From NCBI RefSeq assembly GCF_900880675.1, contig NC_044199.1, positions 16,567,970 through 16,631,969 on the forward strand: a stretch of DNA of 64,000 bases, read 5' to 3'. Every line of letters begins with the position of its first letter. Position 1 is the stretch's first letter. Below, piece after piece: positions 11,701 through 20,260 of this stretch. Both the position numbers and the translations under genes were made by a program. The DNA comes from Sparus aurata. Its lineage: Eukaryota; Chordata; Actinopteri; Spariformes; Sparidae. The notes beneath the pieces were generated by a model. The model had not been told where the DNA came from. It did not search any database and saw only the letters and a program-made list of their open reading frames with translations.

Positions 11701-13928
11701 TAATTTGTGAGTGTCAGAGGTGCTGGTTGGTGGATTTTTGAATTACGGCCCTGTTGTACCTATGGCTCTATGTGTGTTTTTCTCACTCGTCTCCAGGTAT
11801 GACATGATCAAAGATGGAATCATGGGCTCGGGGTCTTTCCAGGTGACGGTGCAGCTCATGAACGGTTCAATGCCTCTACCCTACAACTACAGCTTGTCCC
11901 CAGATGAGGCTGTGGTGGTGGAAGTCAGCCTCAACACCTCCTCAGATCAGATCAAAGTGGTCATTACCAAATGCTGGGCGACTCCCTCCCAAAACCCTGT
12001 CGACACCATCAGCTACATCTTCATAGAACAAAGGTCTGCTTCTACACACAGCACTATCACTCTTAAAGTATTTGCAGATAGCTAATGTAAGTAATAAATA
12101 TATTCTTTTCTTTATTTTAGTCACAGCTATATCTAATTATTTTACTAATACCTTCACCACTCTCTCTCACTCCTGGAGTTAGAGTCATGGTCATCACCTC
12201 CATATCGTGTCCCCTGTTTTCAAACTGAACTTTGTTGGCTTAGTTTGAGTTCCAGTTGTGTGCCCAGCAATGTTCCTTCTCAGGCTGCTAAAACCGTCTG
12301 AACTATATTGTACAGCACTATACCGATTCAAGTATAAGCTTGTCCTTAACATGAGCAACACGAGTGATGACGTCACTGAAAGCAAACAACTTTGCACCTA
12401 TAACCATAAGTCTTTTTCTGCTTCCTCCTAGACATTCAAGGGAATCTAATTTGAATGCAATATAGTAATAATAATAATAATAATAATGCATTTTATTTGA
12501 AGGCGCCTTTTAAAGCACTCAAGGACACCGCACATAACAACAATAGTACAACAAAAAAACAGGGGACAATAAATAAAAAAAAATAAATAAATATTGCAAC
12601 AATAAGTTAATACACTGACTCAACTAGACAGCACAGGTATTTAACATGTATTGAAAAAATGTCAGCTGATGGTATCATTGAGTCTGTATGTTTTTATAAA
12701 GTTCTGAAAGCTGAAACGGACTATCGAATATTGTATGTGATTGTCATTTAATAGTCAGTTTAGACACAATTTACAGCCACGTCAGATGCAGAGTAAGACT
12801 AAAAATAGAAATTGCTGCTTCAGTTTCTCAGTTTCCCGTCTTTGTCTCCACAGCTGTTCCCTGAACCCATACACCAAAGTGTTGATGAACGGGAACTCCA
12901 GCACATCTCGTGTGTCTGTGCAGATATTTTCCTTTGTCGACCTGAATGTGATCTATCTGCACTGCCAGGTCCAGATCTGTGCAGAGATCGGATCAGACAC
13001 CTGTGTGCCTGTGAGTACATCCTGTTTAGAAATTATGGAATCATTATTGTAATCAACCAGAGAGCTTCTACAAAATCGTACGGTATTATGGAGAAGGGAT
13101 TTTCTCCTTTGTCATCTTTGCACGTGTTTTTTTCTTGAAGGACTGTCGACAAAGAACCGCTCGGTCTTTCAACACACTTGGAGGTGGTTTTGGTTCTGCT
13201 GGGCCTGTGATGAGGTCAGATGAAAGTGAGTACTTTCACACAGAATAATGTAATCTACTATAAAAAATGCCACTCTTATGTGATACAAGGTTTGTTAGAA
13301 TATAAATATGACACTTCAGCTTCTACTCTGCTACTGACAAACCGGGCAGTTTTAAAAGTACAACAGCCATCAAGGTCTTCGGTATCCATTATAAACCCAA
13401 GTGTCTCTCCAGTTTAAGTGTGAATAGGCCATCTAGAAATTGAATAATGGTAGTAGTGCTGCTGTCTCTACCATCTGTCTGGTGGAGAGGTTAAAGTTTA
13501 AGTACTTGATGGAAAACAAGCATTTCAAAAGCCCTGAACCTGGTCAAATTTATTTGAGGTATCTTCATCCGAAGGGAGAGAGTACTGCTGAACAAAAGAG
13601 ATGAAAGCTTATAAAGTAACAGTATTTTAAAATAATGTCTTCACTATTGCGTGTTTAAAGTAATGACTTTAATCCAACACCATTCTTTTCCTTTTCACTG
13701 TGAAATTACTGTTTTTAAAACTTGACACATATGCTTACAGACGCTTTTGAAGAGGGATACGACACACTTCATATAGTTGGAATGGCCTGTCTTGGAGTCG
13801 GCCTGTCGCTCTTCTTCATCGTTGGTTTCGTATGCCTTTTCTACTACCAAAGGAACCGCATTGGACACTACAACTTCAGCCCCAAACCCAAGCAGGAGAA
13901 CTTCACCTACCTTGTCTTTAACACCTAA
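1193..13928 (+). CDS. umodl1: Uromodulin-like 1, 3' part of the gene (14 exons)
   Basis: Exons at 1193-1320, 1572-1755, 2577-2717, 5085-5336, 6554-6811, 7183-7295, 7456-7675, 9026-9163, 9254-10374, 10463-10623, 11797-12033, 12854-13010, 13141-13225 and 13741-13928. All introns are GT-AG and every junction keeps frame, giving 1126 residues to a TAA. Numbering from the first full codon: possible SEA-like module 1-103, calcium-binding EGF 104-150, Ser/Thr-rich 151-234, FN3 235-320, SEA 321-431 with GSVVV at 386-390, EGF 432-477, Thr/Pro mucin-like 478 to about 790, ZP domain from Cys795 with ten cysteines, membrane helix about 1076-1100, then a 26-residue tail. This order fits UMODL1, a type I membrane ZP protein whose mammalian relatives are linked to olfactory and vomeronasal tissue. 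The EMI and WAP domains expected at the N-terminus lie left of the window. A mucin-like ZP paralogue is the main alternative name. Confidence 0.88.
1572..1755 (+). CDS. umodl1: umodl1 exon: second half of a possible SEA-like module
   Basis: Starts in phase 0 after a GATAG acceptor and ends with one base of the next codon before GTGAGG. It encodes residues 43-103, with an NVT sequon and an amphipathic stretch of leucines near the end. No G-S-V-V-V type cleavage motif is present, unlike the second SEA domain of this gene. Confidence 0.8.
2015..2057. repeat. (CA)n microsatellite
   Basis: About 20 CA units with one interruption near the left end, in a umodl1 intron. Confidence 0.95.
2577..2717 (+). 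CDS. umodl1: umodl1 exon: calcium-binding EGF domain
   Basis: One exon encodes one domain and is phase 1 at both ends. It begins DVDEC, the calcium-binding EGF signature, and has six cysteines spaced as in the EGF-CA family, with the Asn and aromatic residues of the loop (CNNTVGSYYC). Skipping it would leave the frame intact. A long TG repeat starts a few bases after its donor. Confidence 0.92.
2726..2779. repeat. (TG)n microsatellite next to a splice donor
   Basis: About 26 uninterrupted TG units starting eight bases after the donor of the first EGF exon of umodl1. Confidence 0.97.
4620..5030. repeat. MITE copy A (same family as 23874-24425)
   Basis: Shares ordered blocks with the second copy: ATTTTGAAA after AATCCAA, then ATCTCAGGGCTTC, CTTGGATTA, CATCTACTTCA and TGTTTTGCTGTGAAGCT. 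The right end is CCTTTAA. The left end is worn away, so the start is approximate. Confidence 0.7.
5085..5336 (+). CDS. umodl1: umodl1 exon: short mucin-like linker
   Basis: Phase 1 at both ends. It encodes residues 151-234, rich in Thr, Ser and Pro with two NxS/T sequons (NAS, NSS), and fits an O-glycosylated stalk between the EGF and FN3 domains. No globular motif is visible. The exon is recognised by its open frame, its matching phase and its splice sites (TTCTTCCCAG and GTAAGA). Confidence 0.75.
6554..6811 (+). CDS. umodl1: umodl1 exon: fibronectin type III domain
   Basis: Phase 1 at both ends, as for most single-exon FN3 domains. It opens with PPIITRIW, has the strand pattern of FN3, and ends with the typical turn LRPGVLYNATVTPFACG. 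The expected core residues are present: the Tyr of TYQVV, and the Leu and Tyr of LRPGVLY. It has two sequons. The donor is GTAAGA. Confidence 0.85.
7183..7295 (+). CDS. umodl1: umodl1 exon: SEA domain, first part
   Basis: Phase 1 in, phase 0 out. It encodes residues 321-358 with a repeated pattern of Asn sequons (NFT, NTS, NLT), an alternating strand and a helix ending SITDE, matching the first strand and helix of SEA domains. It continues directly into the next exon. Confidence 0.85.
7456..7675 (+). CDS. umodl1: umodl1 exon: SEA domain with autocleavage motif
   Basis: Residues 359-431. It contains IRGFSPGSVVVNFTIIF; GSVVV is the consensus at which SEA domains of mucins and adhesion receptors cut themselves, between Gly and Ser (here G386/S387, with the Ser codon at 7540-7542). 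The following helix and strand are present. Cleaved halves would be expected to stay bound non-covalently, which is inferred from the family. Confidence 0.9.
7750..7960. repeat. Dispersed fish repeat
   Basis: TATATAGCACTTTTCACAGA followed by CACAAAGTGCTTCACAATAA is a phrase I know from a frequent teleost interspersed repeat. The right boundary is uncertain. Confidence 0.55.
8285..8545. repeat. Dispersed fish repeat
   Basis: AGATATAATATGTAACTTTT followed by AAAATGTCTA and TTTCCAACAATG resembles a common teleost element known from memory. Boundaries are approximate. Confidence 0.45.
9026..9163 (+). CDS. umodl1: umodl1 exon: second EGF domain
   Basis: A phase 1-1 exon beginning DFDEC, with six cysteines in EGF spacing and the loop CTNTWASYTCAC. 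It closely parallels the first EGF exon in length, start motif and end (DINPQRRGRAC against DVDPSNPGANC), which suggests an old internal duplication of the EGF unit. Confidence 0.92.
9254..10374 (+). CDS. umodl1: umodl1 exon: long Thr/Pro mucin-like region and start of the ZP domain
   Basis: The largest exon, 1121 bp. Residues 478 to about 790 are dominated by runs of Thr broken by Ala-Pro or Pro, written with ACC/ACA/ACT codons and arranged as imperfect tandem units (roughly 9478-10060). From Cys795 the composition changes sharply to normal protein and the ZP-N half begins (three of its four cysteines are in this exon). The repeat tract should be heavily O-glycosylated. The antisense strand is open too, only because ACN repeats have no stops on either strand. 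Confidence 0.88.
9478..10060. repeat. Coding tandem repeat (Thr/Ala/Pro units)
   Basis: Imperfect units of about 24-30 bases built from ACNACNACNGCNCCN, wholly within the large umodl1 exon. Some blocks recur almost unchanged, for example the CCCCAACAACAACTACAGCC phrase near 9630, 9690, 9730 and 9790. Confidence 0.9.
10463..10623 (+). CDS. umodl1: umodl1 exon: end of ZP-N
   Basis: Phase 0 in, two bases over at the end. It carries an NQT sequon and the fourth ZP-N cysteine in VPIVCAY, a spacing normal for ZP domains. It ends in GSMG, the linker to ZP-C. The donor is GG/GTATGC. Confidence 0.9.
10837..11035. repeat. MITE fragment (family of 38993-39276)
   Basis: Shares GAGTT-CGCCATGTTGCA with the copy near 39160 and ends GACACTAAATCCTAC, the family's inner terminal phrase. 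Outer ends are missing. Confidence 0.6.
11400..11650. repeat. MITE fragment, common teleost family
   Basis: GATTGATACTGCTC, AAGACTGGGAACGGGGGGAG and CAGCACCTCTGAAGCTCACT are successive phrases of a very common fish element. Other pieces are at 27170-27610, 45215-45560 and 53450-53640. Confidence 0.6.
11797..12033 (+). CDS. umodl1: umodl1 exon: first part of ZP-C
   Basis: Begins YDMIKDG after a CTCCAG acceptor. It contains GSFQVTVQLM and a cysteine in VVITKCWATP; the sequence K-C-W-A-T-P is a hallmark of ZP-C. Frame and phase join both neighbours. Confidence 0.93.
12460..12620. repeat. TAA microsatellite plus dispersed repeat
   Basis: (ATA)n followed by GCATTTTATTTGAAGGCGCC and TTTTAAAGCACTCAAGGACA, a phrase found across many fish genomes. 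It lies in a umodl1 intron. Confidence 0.6.
12854..13010 (+). CDS. umodl1: umodl1 exon: middle of ZP-C
   Basis: Contains four ZP-C cysteines (SCSLNPYTK, LHCQVQIC, DTCVP) and the strand FSFVDLNVIYLHCQV, characteristic of ZP-C. It ends in phase 0 at a GTGAGT donor. Confidence 0.93.
13141..13225 (+). CDS. umodl1: umodl1 exon: end of ZP-C and possible protease site
   Basis: Starts DCRQRTARSF, giving the last ZP-C cysteine followed at once by a basic R-T-A-R sequence that fits the furin minimum R-x-x-R. ZP proteins are normally cut just after ZP-C, so this is a plausible release site. The assignment of the cut is inference. Confidence 0.85.
13741..13928 (+). CDS. umodl1: umodl1 last exon: membrane helix and cytoplasmic tail
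   Basis: About 25 hydrophobic residues (IVGMACLGVGLSLFFIVGFV onward) are followed by the basic stop-transfer sequence YYQRNR and a short tail ending NFTYLVFNT, then TAA. This makes the protein a type I membrane protein, not a GPI-anchored one like uromodulin itself. Confidence 0.92.
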
Positions 13929-14189
13929 AGGTGCAGCGGCACCCACGATCGAAGTCACAGAATTAGAAATGATTAACATTGTTGCAGCAGCAGATACATT
14001 TAGCAGGCTGTGACAGTTCAGCTGCCACTGAGTGGTGCTATTGCACCAATTTACATATTAGTTATCCCTACATATTGCAAATCTTTGCACATTAAACAAT
14101 ATTTGAAGTACAGATTATATTTATATTTTACCTGCTCCTTGACAAAAATTTAAGATAATGAAACGATTAATTGGGTAGCACTGTAATAA

Positions 14190-14535
14190 TTGATTAATGG
14201 TAAATTTATAGTTAATAAAACTTTATTTTATAGTTATTTGAGTGTAAACAAACAGTGAAATGCTTTATAAACCATTTGTTAGGCATTTTTTTGTTAAGTT
14301 ACAACTGATGTTTGGTGCTTCTGGTTGTTCTGGTCAATAAATAAAATTATGTAGTTATCTATAAACATTATTTGGATGGCCATTATAAAGTTGATCTTAT
14401 TAACTTTTACAATTGCTTAATTAATGATTAATAAAGCATTTCATTGTTTGTAAACAGTCAAATAACTATTAATGAATGTCTAATTAACTATAAATGTACC
14501 ATTTATGAATGTTGGTTATTATAAAGTTACTAGTA
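14190..14535. repeat. Long inverted-repeat (foldback) element
   Basis: The left part (AATTTATAGTTAATAAAACT, TAGTTATTTGAGTGTAAACA, GAAATGCTTTATAAACCATT) recurs inverted at 14405-14530 (for example AATGCTTTATTAATCATTAA on the other strand). A related sequence lies at 50478-50720. Probably a MITE. Confidence 0.7.
14336..14345 (+). promoter_or_regulatory. Candidate poly(A) signals for umodl1
   Basis: Two overlapping AATAAA hexamers lie about 410 bases after the stop codon. They sit inside an AT-rich inverted-repeat element, so they may be chance; transcript ends would decide. Confidence 0.3.
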
Positions 14536-15823
14536 GTTGTACACTGGAATGTCAAATATAGAGACAAAGAATATTTAATACATTTAATTTAATGTTTAGC
14601 ATTAAAGAATGAATAGATATGACTTGTTTACATTTTCAAAACTATTGCTGTCTGGAAGTCTTCAGGCGATAGGCTACATAAAACGCTTGTAGAAGCTTGA
14701 GACATGAAAATACAGTAGACAAAATGGATCAATCAAACGTCAGAACACCAGGTATGGAGAATATTTGACTACATGGTTCACATATAAGGTTGTGATGTGA
14801 TGAGTTTGCACTAAACTAGCCTGTAATGCTTTGTGTAAATGGTCATGTTCATGTTGTTAATGCTTAGTATATACAATATGTACTACTGGTAAAGCACAGT
14901 TATCACTTTATTTTTCTTTTAGCTGCTATTTTTCTACAAAGACGTGTTTATGTATTTGTACTGTTCGATCACACATCTGAAATATTAATTCCTGTTCTGA
15001 GTTGTGCAAACTCTCTGTGCTGTACGTGGTGTGACAATAAACACGTCCTGTGTGAATGCAGACACCTGGGGGCGCTGCTGACACTGTGCTTCAATCTGTG
15101 AAAACAAGGCAAGATGGCTTCCTGCATGCAGACAGATAACATGTTTACACTAGGACAGAGGACAACAAAAGGTGTGAGACAATTCAAGAAAAAGTTGATA
15201 CATATTTAGTCTTTTTTTAGATTGGAGGGGGTGGGGTGAGGGGTATGATCCTACTTTTATTAGATCACATAAGAAAGATCTTGAGTAAGCCTTTCTCAGT
15301 TGAGCAGAGCTGAAGAGGGGGACCCCCCCTCAAAACCTCCCATAATCCCACATTGTTGACTACAGGGTCATAAAGGCAGCCCCTGGATCGACGGCGAGGG
15401 GCTGAATACTAAACAGGAGAGGCTTTCTCTTTGAGAGAAGGTCCCCAGAGACCTGCGGCGAAGGAGGGCTTACTACCATCTGGAGGGCTGCGAACGCCCC
15501 GCCTCCCAATTAACCCGTTCAGCTTCACCATCTCAGACATGGCAACCCGTCACTATGGCAACAGCCCAGTGCAGGGATGGAGGGAATGATGGACCGAGGG
15601 AGAGGGGAGCGACAGCGAGTACAGGAGAGGGAAAGAGCGGGGACTAGTGAAATCAGATGAAATGTGCCTTTAAAAAACAAATGCAAATTCCTCGGCTTTG
15701 GCTCCAAACTTCATCTTTTAATGAGTGTTATAGGGCTGTTTTTTTGCAGTTAATCTACTTCGGATGGCCTTGGATTGCACTGGGTTGTAAAATCAGCAAA
15801 GTGTTTGATTATTTATAACCTTC

Positions 15824-15850
15824 ACACACACACACATGCACACACACACA
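15824..15850. repeat. Short (CA)n microsatellite
   Basis: CA units with an ATG interruption. Confidence 0.9.
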
Positions 15851-16158
15851 AGGAGGGACAAACAGATTGATCACAGCTAGTAACAACCATTAAATACACA
15901 AGACAAGTGTCCGGGGAGTGATTCACGAATACATAAATCAGTCATTGGGGATTGCGGAGACGGTGCACTGGAGGAGAAATGGGTTTTTCCACACTGTACA
16001 TCTAAGTACTGGAAAGCAGCAGAGCCACATCCCTCGTAATGGCTGCAACACGATCCTTGTCTCCACAGTCCTTCCTCTTTCCTCCCCCTCATCCTCGCTT
16101 CCGTCTGTTCATCCAGGTCAGGTCGGCTCTGAGACACAGTCATTCATCACACTTTATG

Positions 16159-16174
16159 CTGTGTGTGTGTGTGT

Positions 16175-16211
<37 letters not shown>

Positions 16212-16214
16212 CGC
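16159..16214. repeat. (TG)n microsatellite
   Basis: About 27 TG units with one TC interruption, ending in GTGCGTGCGCG. Confidence 0.95.
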
Positions 16215-16429
16215 GGGCTCAGGATACACATGGGTCTCAAAAGGCCTCCCCTCACTCGGTTCATTACTAATTAAACATCCTTATTGTGTTTTTATAGAGC
16301 AGCTCAGGACCTGGACAGTGGAGGCCAATGGATTGCAGTCCTCCAGTGTGAACAGTGTAATTGCCTCACCAAGGAACAGTTGATGAATCTTAGCCCTGCC
16401 ATGAGACTATCGCCTGTCAATTAACTTTA

Positions 16430-16770
16430 TTTATGTCAGTGGTGGAATGTAACTACTTGAACTACACTTACTCGGCTGAAAATCGGAGATACTTATGCTC
16501 CACTGTAATTCAGAGGGAAATGTACTTCAACAATATTATACCTGCGAAATATAAAATGACAACAAGGAACTGTAACCAACAGTATACAAAGTAGTTAAAA
16601 TTAGCAGTCTTTGTCGTACAGGTCCTGTTACTGTTACGTAACTGTACTGTTATTTAGTGCAAATTATCACGACAGTCATTTGTGTTTAGTTAATTGTTTG
16701 GGGTTTGTGAAGAGATGTTGAAAACCAACTCATTAGAATGTTTCCATTGTACTTGAGTACTAATTGAACA
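16430..16770. repeat. Dispersed fish repeat
   Basis: GTGGTGGAATGTAACTACTT, then TTCAGAGGGAAATGTACTTC, phrases of a ubiquitous fish repeat; a second fragment is at 56316-56480. The right boundary is uncertain. Confidence 0.6.
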
Positions 16771-17959
16771 CTCATTGTTCATTTTCCATATACAGTGATT
16801 CTTAGACCTTTCAATGAGCTTTCAGATGAATTTACAGGCGCAGGTAATGACAGCTAGCACGTTCTCTCCATCGCTTTTCTCTTGTTTTCCCAGCAAGTCA
16901 GTGTGTGTGAGAACCCTGAGAAGGGTCGTACTAAAACCTGCCTCCGATGGAGTGAGGAGGGCAACAACAGCACAGATACTGCGAGAAATTAGACCAAGGA
17001 TTAAGACAGCTGACAACAGTCAGAGAGGCATCAATGCACAGCAAGAGGATGTTTTGACTGAGAAAGCAGAATGTATTTTGGACTCCCTCTGCACTTGGCG
17101 CTAAGCATCTAAGAGGTTAGGTTGGCAAGTTAGACCCTAGGAATTGTTTATCAGCATATGTGTCAGTACTTTTTTTTATATATATACCGTATATATTCAA
17201 GTTCTGTTTTTACTTCTACCTTACAGCTGAGTACGACATCAAACGCCTCCACTCATGAGATGACTCTTAAAGCATTATTATGTGGAAACTGGCATTCTGT
17301 GCGACTCAAATCCCAGGTCTGTAATAGTTTGTCAGATGTAATGAAGGTGCTAACTACAAACAAAGCTCATTATATCATAACGGTGGTTTGTGTTAAAAAG
17401 AAAAAACAGTTTCTTGAAGTAAACACATATGTAACGCTGTGATCCTACCCTCTCACTTAAGTTACACATTGCAGAAACAAGTGATAGGAGGGCGGAGTGA
17501 CTTAGACAGAGGCACCATTCACCCTATTACAAGACACTGTGGCATCAAAACAAGTCTCAAGCGGATTTGTTTTAAGTTAAAAGGTTACATAATGATGCTT
17601 TAAGCAAGTCATATGAATGCCTTCTTCGCTACTGATTCCTGGCAAGATTTGTAGCTCTGTATGTGAGGATTGTTTTCAGGGAGGTTTTCTGGTCTTCACT
17701 TGTAGCATCTGAGACCTGCATTCATAGTGCCGCGGCAAAAATAACAGTCTTTTCACCGATATTTCTCTCACCGCCAACAAGTATAAACGGTGTAACAAAC
17801 ACAACATAATGATTTTTGTGTGACTCTCTTCACACAGTCCTCTTTTTGGATTTTGAATGATTTGTAAGTATTAAATAAAAATGGCTGACTTGCGGATAAA
17901 GACAGATTGAGATTTACTTCTGCATTGATTCAACTTGTGATGAGAAACTGTATCTGAGG

Positions 17960-18003
17960 CATATATATATATATGTGTGTGTATATATATATATGTATAT
18001 ATA
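17960..18003. repeat. (TA)n / (TG)n low-complexity run
   Basis: Alternating TA with a short TG block and a near-symmetrical layout. Confidence 0.85.
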
Positions 18004-19745
18004 CGCACCGTTTTCTGTGAAGCTGCAAGTGAAGGAGGGCCAGTCTAATGAGGAGCAAGATAAACTGAGACAGGGAAACAGCTTTCCTCACCAAAACCTC
18101 AAACCAGCTGCAGAGTCTTGTTTCCCGTCCTGTTTATTAATAATCCCTCTTTCCCTCATGCACTGGACTGTAAGTCATAAATGAAATATGAGTACCTGCG
18201 TTAATAGAGGCTCCCATAAAAGGCTGCCAAAAATCGCTTCCAAAAAGGATGCTTGTGCTTTTTAGGGAAAGTAGGGAACCCATCGCTCTTTCCTTTTTGT
18301 TGCTGACTTGGACGTCTGACAGGAGTGCACAGAAACAAGTTCAAGTCTATTTCCTTCCAGCAGGAATACATTACACAAGCAGAGCTGACCAGCTCTGTAC
18401 ATACGGGCTTGGTGTTTGTTGGATCAAACTTGAGAGAGGTTTTCCCCGTCTCTCGTCGAAGTTGTTTACTGCTGCTGGACTGTTGATTTCTTTGTGAAAG
18501 ACTTGAGTCGGATTTCCCTGCGACTGAATGTCTCGTCTCAGTGCCTCTCTCCGCTCTGCTATCAGAGAGCAACAGCAGCTCACATTAGTTTAGAAATGGA
18601 GTTCCGCTAACATCAACTAACGAGCAGCCTCCAGCACAACGCAGAGAATCCAGCGAGTCCATTAAATCTAATACTGGCAATTTTTGACCATTCACTTTCC
18701 GTCAAATTCTTGTTTGGTTTCTTGACTATAAAAAACTTGCCAAGATTTGAGGAGCGCTCCACCAATTATACATTATACTACTACAACACTTCATCTCACT
18801 CATGATGGTCAGGTTTAAGATCAAGTGACGCTTTAGAACCATCGTTATCATCTTTTGTCGAAACCAAGTGCCTACATTACCCACAATGCAACCCAGCCGC
18901 TGACTGTTTTGCGGGAGATTCTAAAATGGTTTGGCGGTAGAGGCTACTGTTGTTTTTCAGATCTCACACAGCTCCCTCTGAAGACACAAAAAAGGCTCTG
19001 TACAACTCTTTCACATATGCAATCGTGCGCCCCAACACTTGAGAAGAGATGTTGATGTGTAAATTTTGTGTTTAGAACACACAAAAAAAATCCTCTTTAG
19101 TGAGTAATAATTCATTTTTTATACACAGTAAGTTACAGTACCTCATTATGGTTTCTTAAATTTCACTGTATACAAGATGTCTCATATTTAGTCTATTCTA
19201 AGTATATGTGCACTCTCCACATTGCACCAAAGTTAAATATTCTACCACGATTGACTTCTTGCTAATACGTCCAGGTGGTACACTAGGATTTATGGTGATT
19301 CCCCTTTTCTATAGATTAATGTGAAACCTCAGCACAGACATCATCCTGCACAGTAAAGCTCAAACATTAGTGAAGAATAAGCAAAACAAAAGTCTTTGAA
19401 TGGAGGGGGACTTTAAATTAGAAAAAAATAATTGTCTTGTTTTGTTAAATGAAAAACGGGCTTTGTAAAAAAAAAAGAAGCACCATGTGTAGTACAATGA
19501 AACAGCTTCGAACGATGCCAAGAGCTGTAACTTTAAAAATCATTCATGTATCACTCACAATGTTTCTATAACCCACAGAGTGTACTCACTGCTATGCACT
19601 CAAGATTCATGGGCTTTAGAAGCCTCCGGTTATGCTACACTCTGAACTCTATATCATGACACACCGTACAAGACCCGTACCTGAAAAATGACTGACCATA
19701 CAACAAAAACTACAATACAGTATGGCAATCTGCAAGTTATGCTGA

Positions 19746-19751
19746 TTTATT
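19746..19751 (-). promoter_or_regulatory. Candidate poly(A) signal, map6 long form
   Basis: AATAAA in the map6 direction about 360 bases past the stop of the proposed last exon. It is a single hexamer with no other support. Confidence 0.3.
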
Positions 19752-20112
19752 TACACTAAAACTGATCAATGTACAGTACAGTTGTGTGTAATTGTTGTAT
19801 AAGCACTTTATGGTGTGGTATTTCTAATGATATCGACATATTTGTTTCAAATAAATTGCATGAAACCAGAAAGAAATGGTGTAGCACCTTTGCGATAATG
19901 CCATGGGTCAAACAGCCGCGGCCTTAGAGCCAAAAGCTGTTCCAAACATGCATGTTTTCAAATACGTGAGCTTCCTCTTGAATAGAACAGAGTGATTTTT
20001 TTCTTTTTTTGTGGGCTTCACCTCTTTTCCTAATCCAACTTAGTTGCAAATACTAGATATGTACAGTACAGAGCAGCAGTCTCTGTGTGAAGTGGATCTG
20101 CCCTGTGCAGAC

Positions 20113-20260
20113 CTACTCAGTCGGGTTCCCGTCTAGGGCAAAGCGTACGACCGCGCTGCTCCTCCGAGGCTCGGCTCTCTCCAGCAGTGGTTGTGGCTCT
20201 CCTCCAGCAGCACCCTGGGAATGATGATGACCGGGTCGGAGAGGCTCGTCCTTAGCATCT
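20113..20260 (-). CDS. map6: Probable map6 exon 4 (long-form C-terminus)
   Basis: After a pyrimidine-rich tract and CCCCGTAG acceptor, the frame required by exon 3 is open for 49 codons including the stop. The sequence starts EDAKDEPLRPGHHHSQGAAG and ends FALDGNPTE. It is far shorter than the repeat-rich last exon of mammals and I recognise no motif in it. Support is the acceptor, the matching phase and the higher GC content than its surroundings. Confidence 0.5.

Larger units (their letters stand above)
13929..20112. other. Intergenic region between the 3' ends of umodl1 and map6
   Basis: Convergent genes. It holds 3' UTR sequence, an inverted-repeat element (14190-14535), TG and CA microsatellites, a dispersed repeat at 16430-16770 and a TA-rich run near 17960. 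The GC-rich stretch 15300-15680 is of unknown nature. No gene recognised. Confidence 0.5.
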
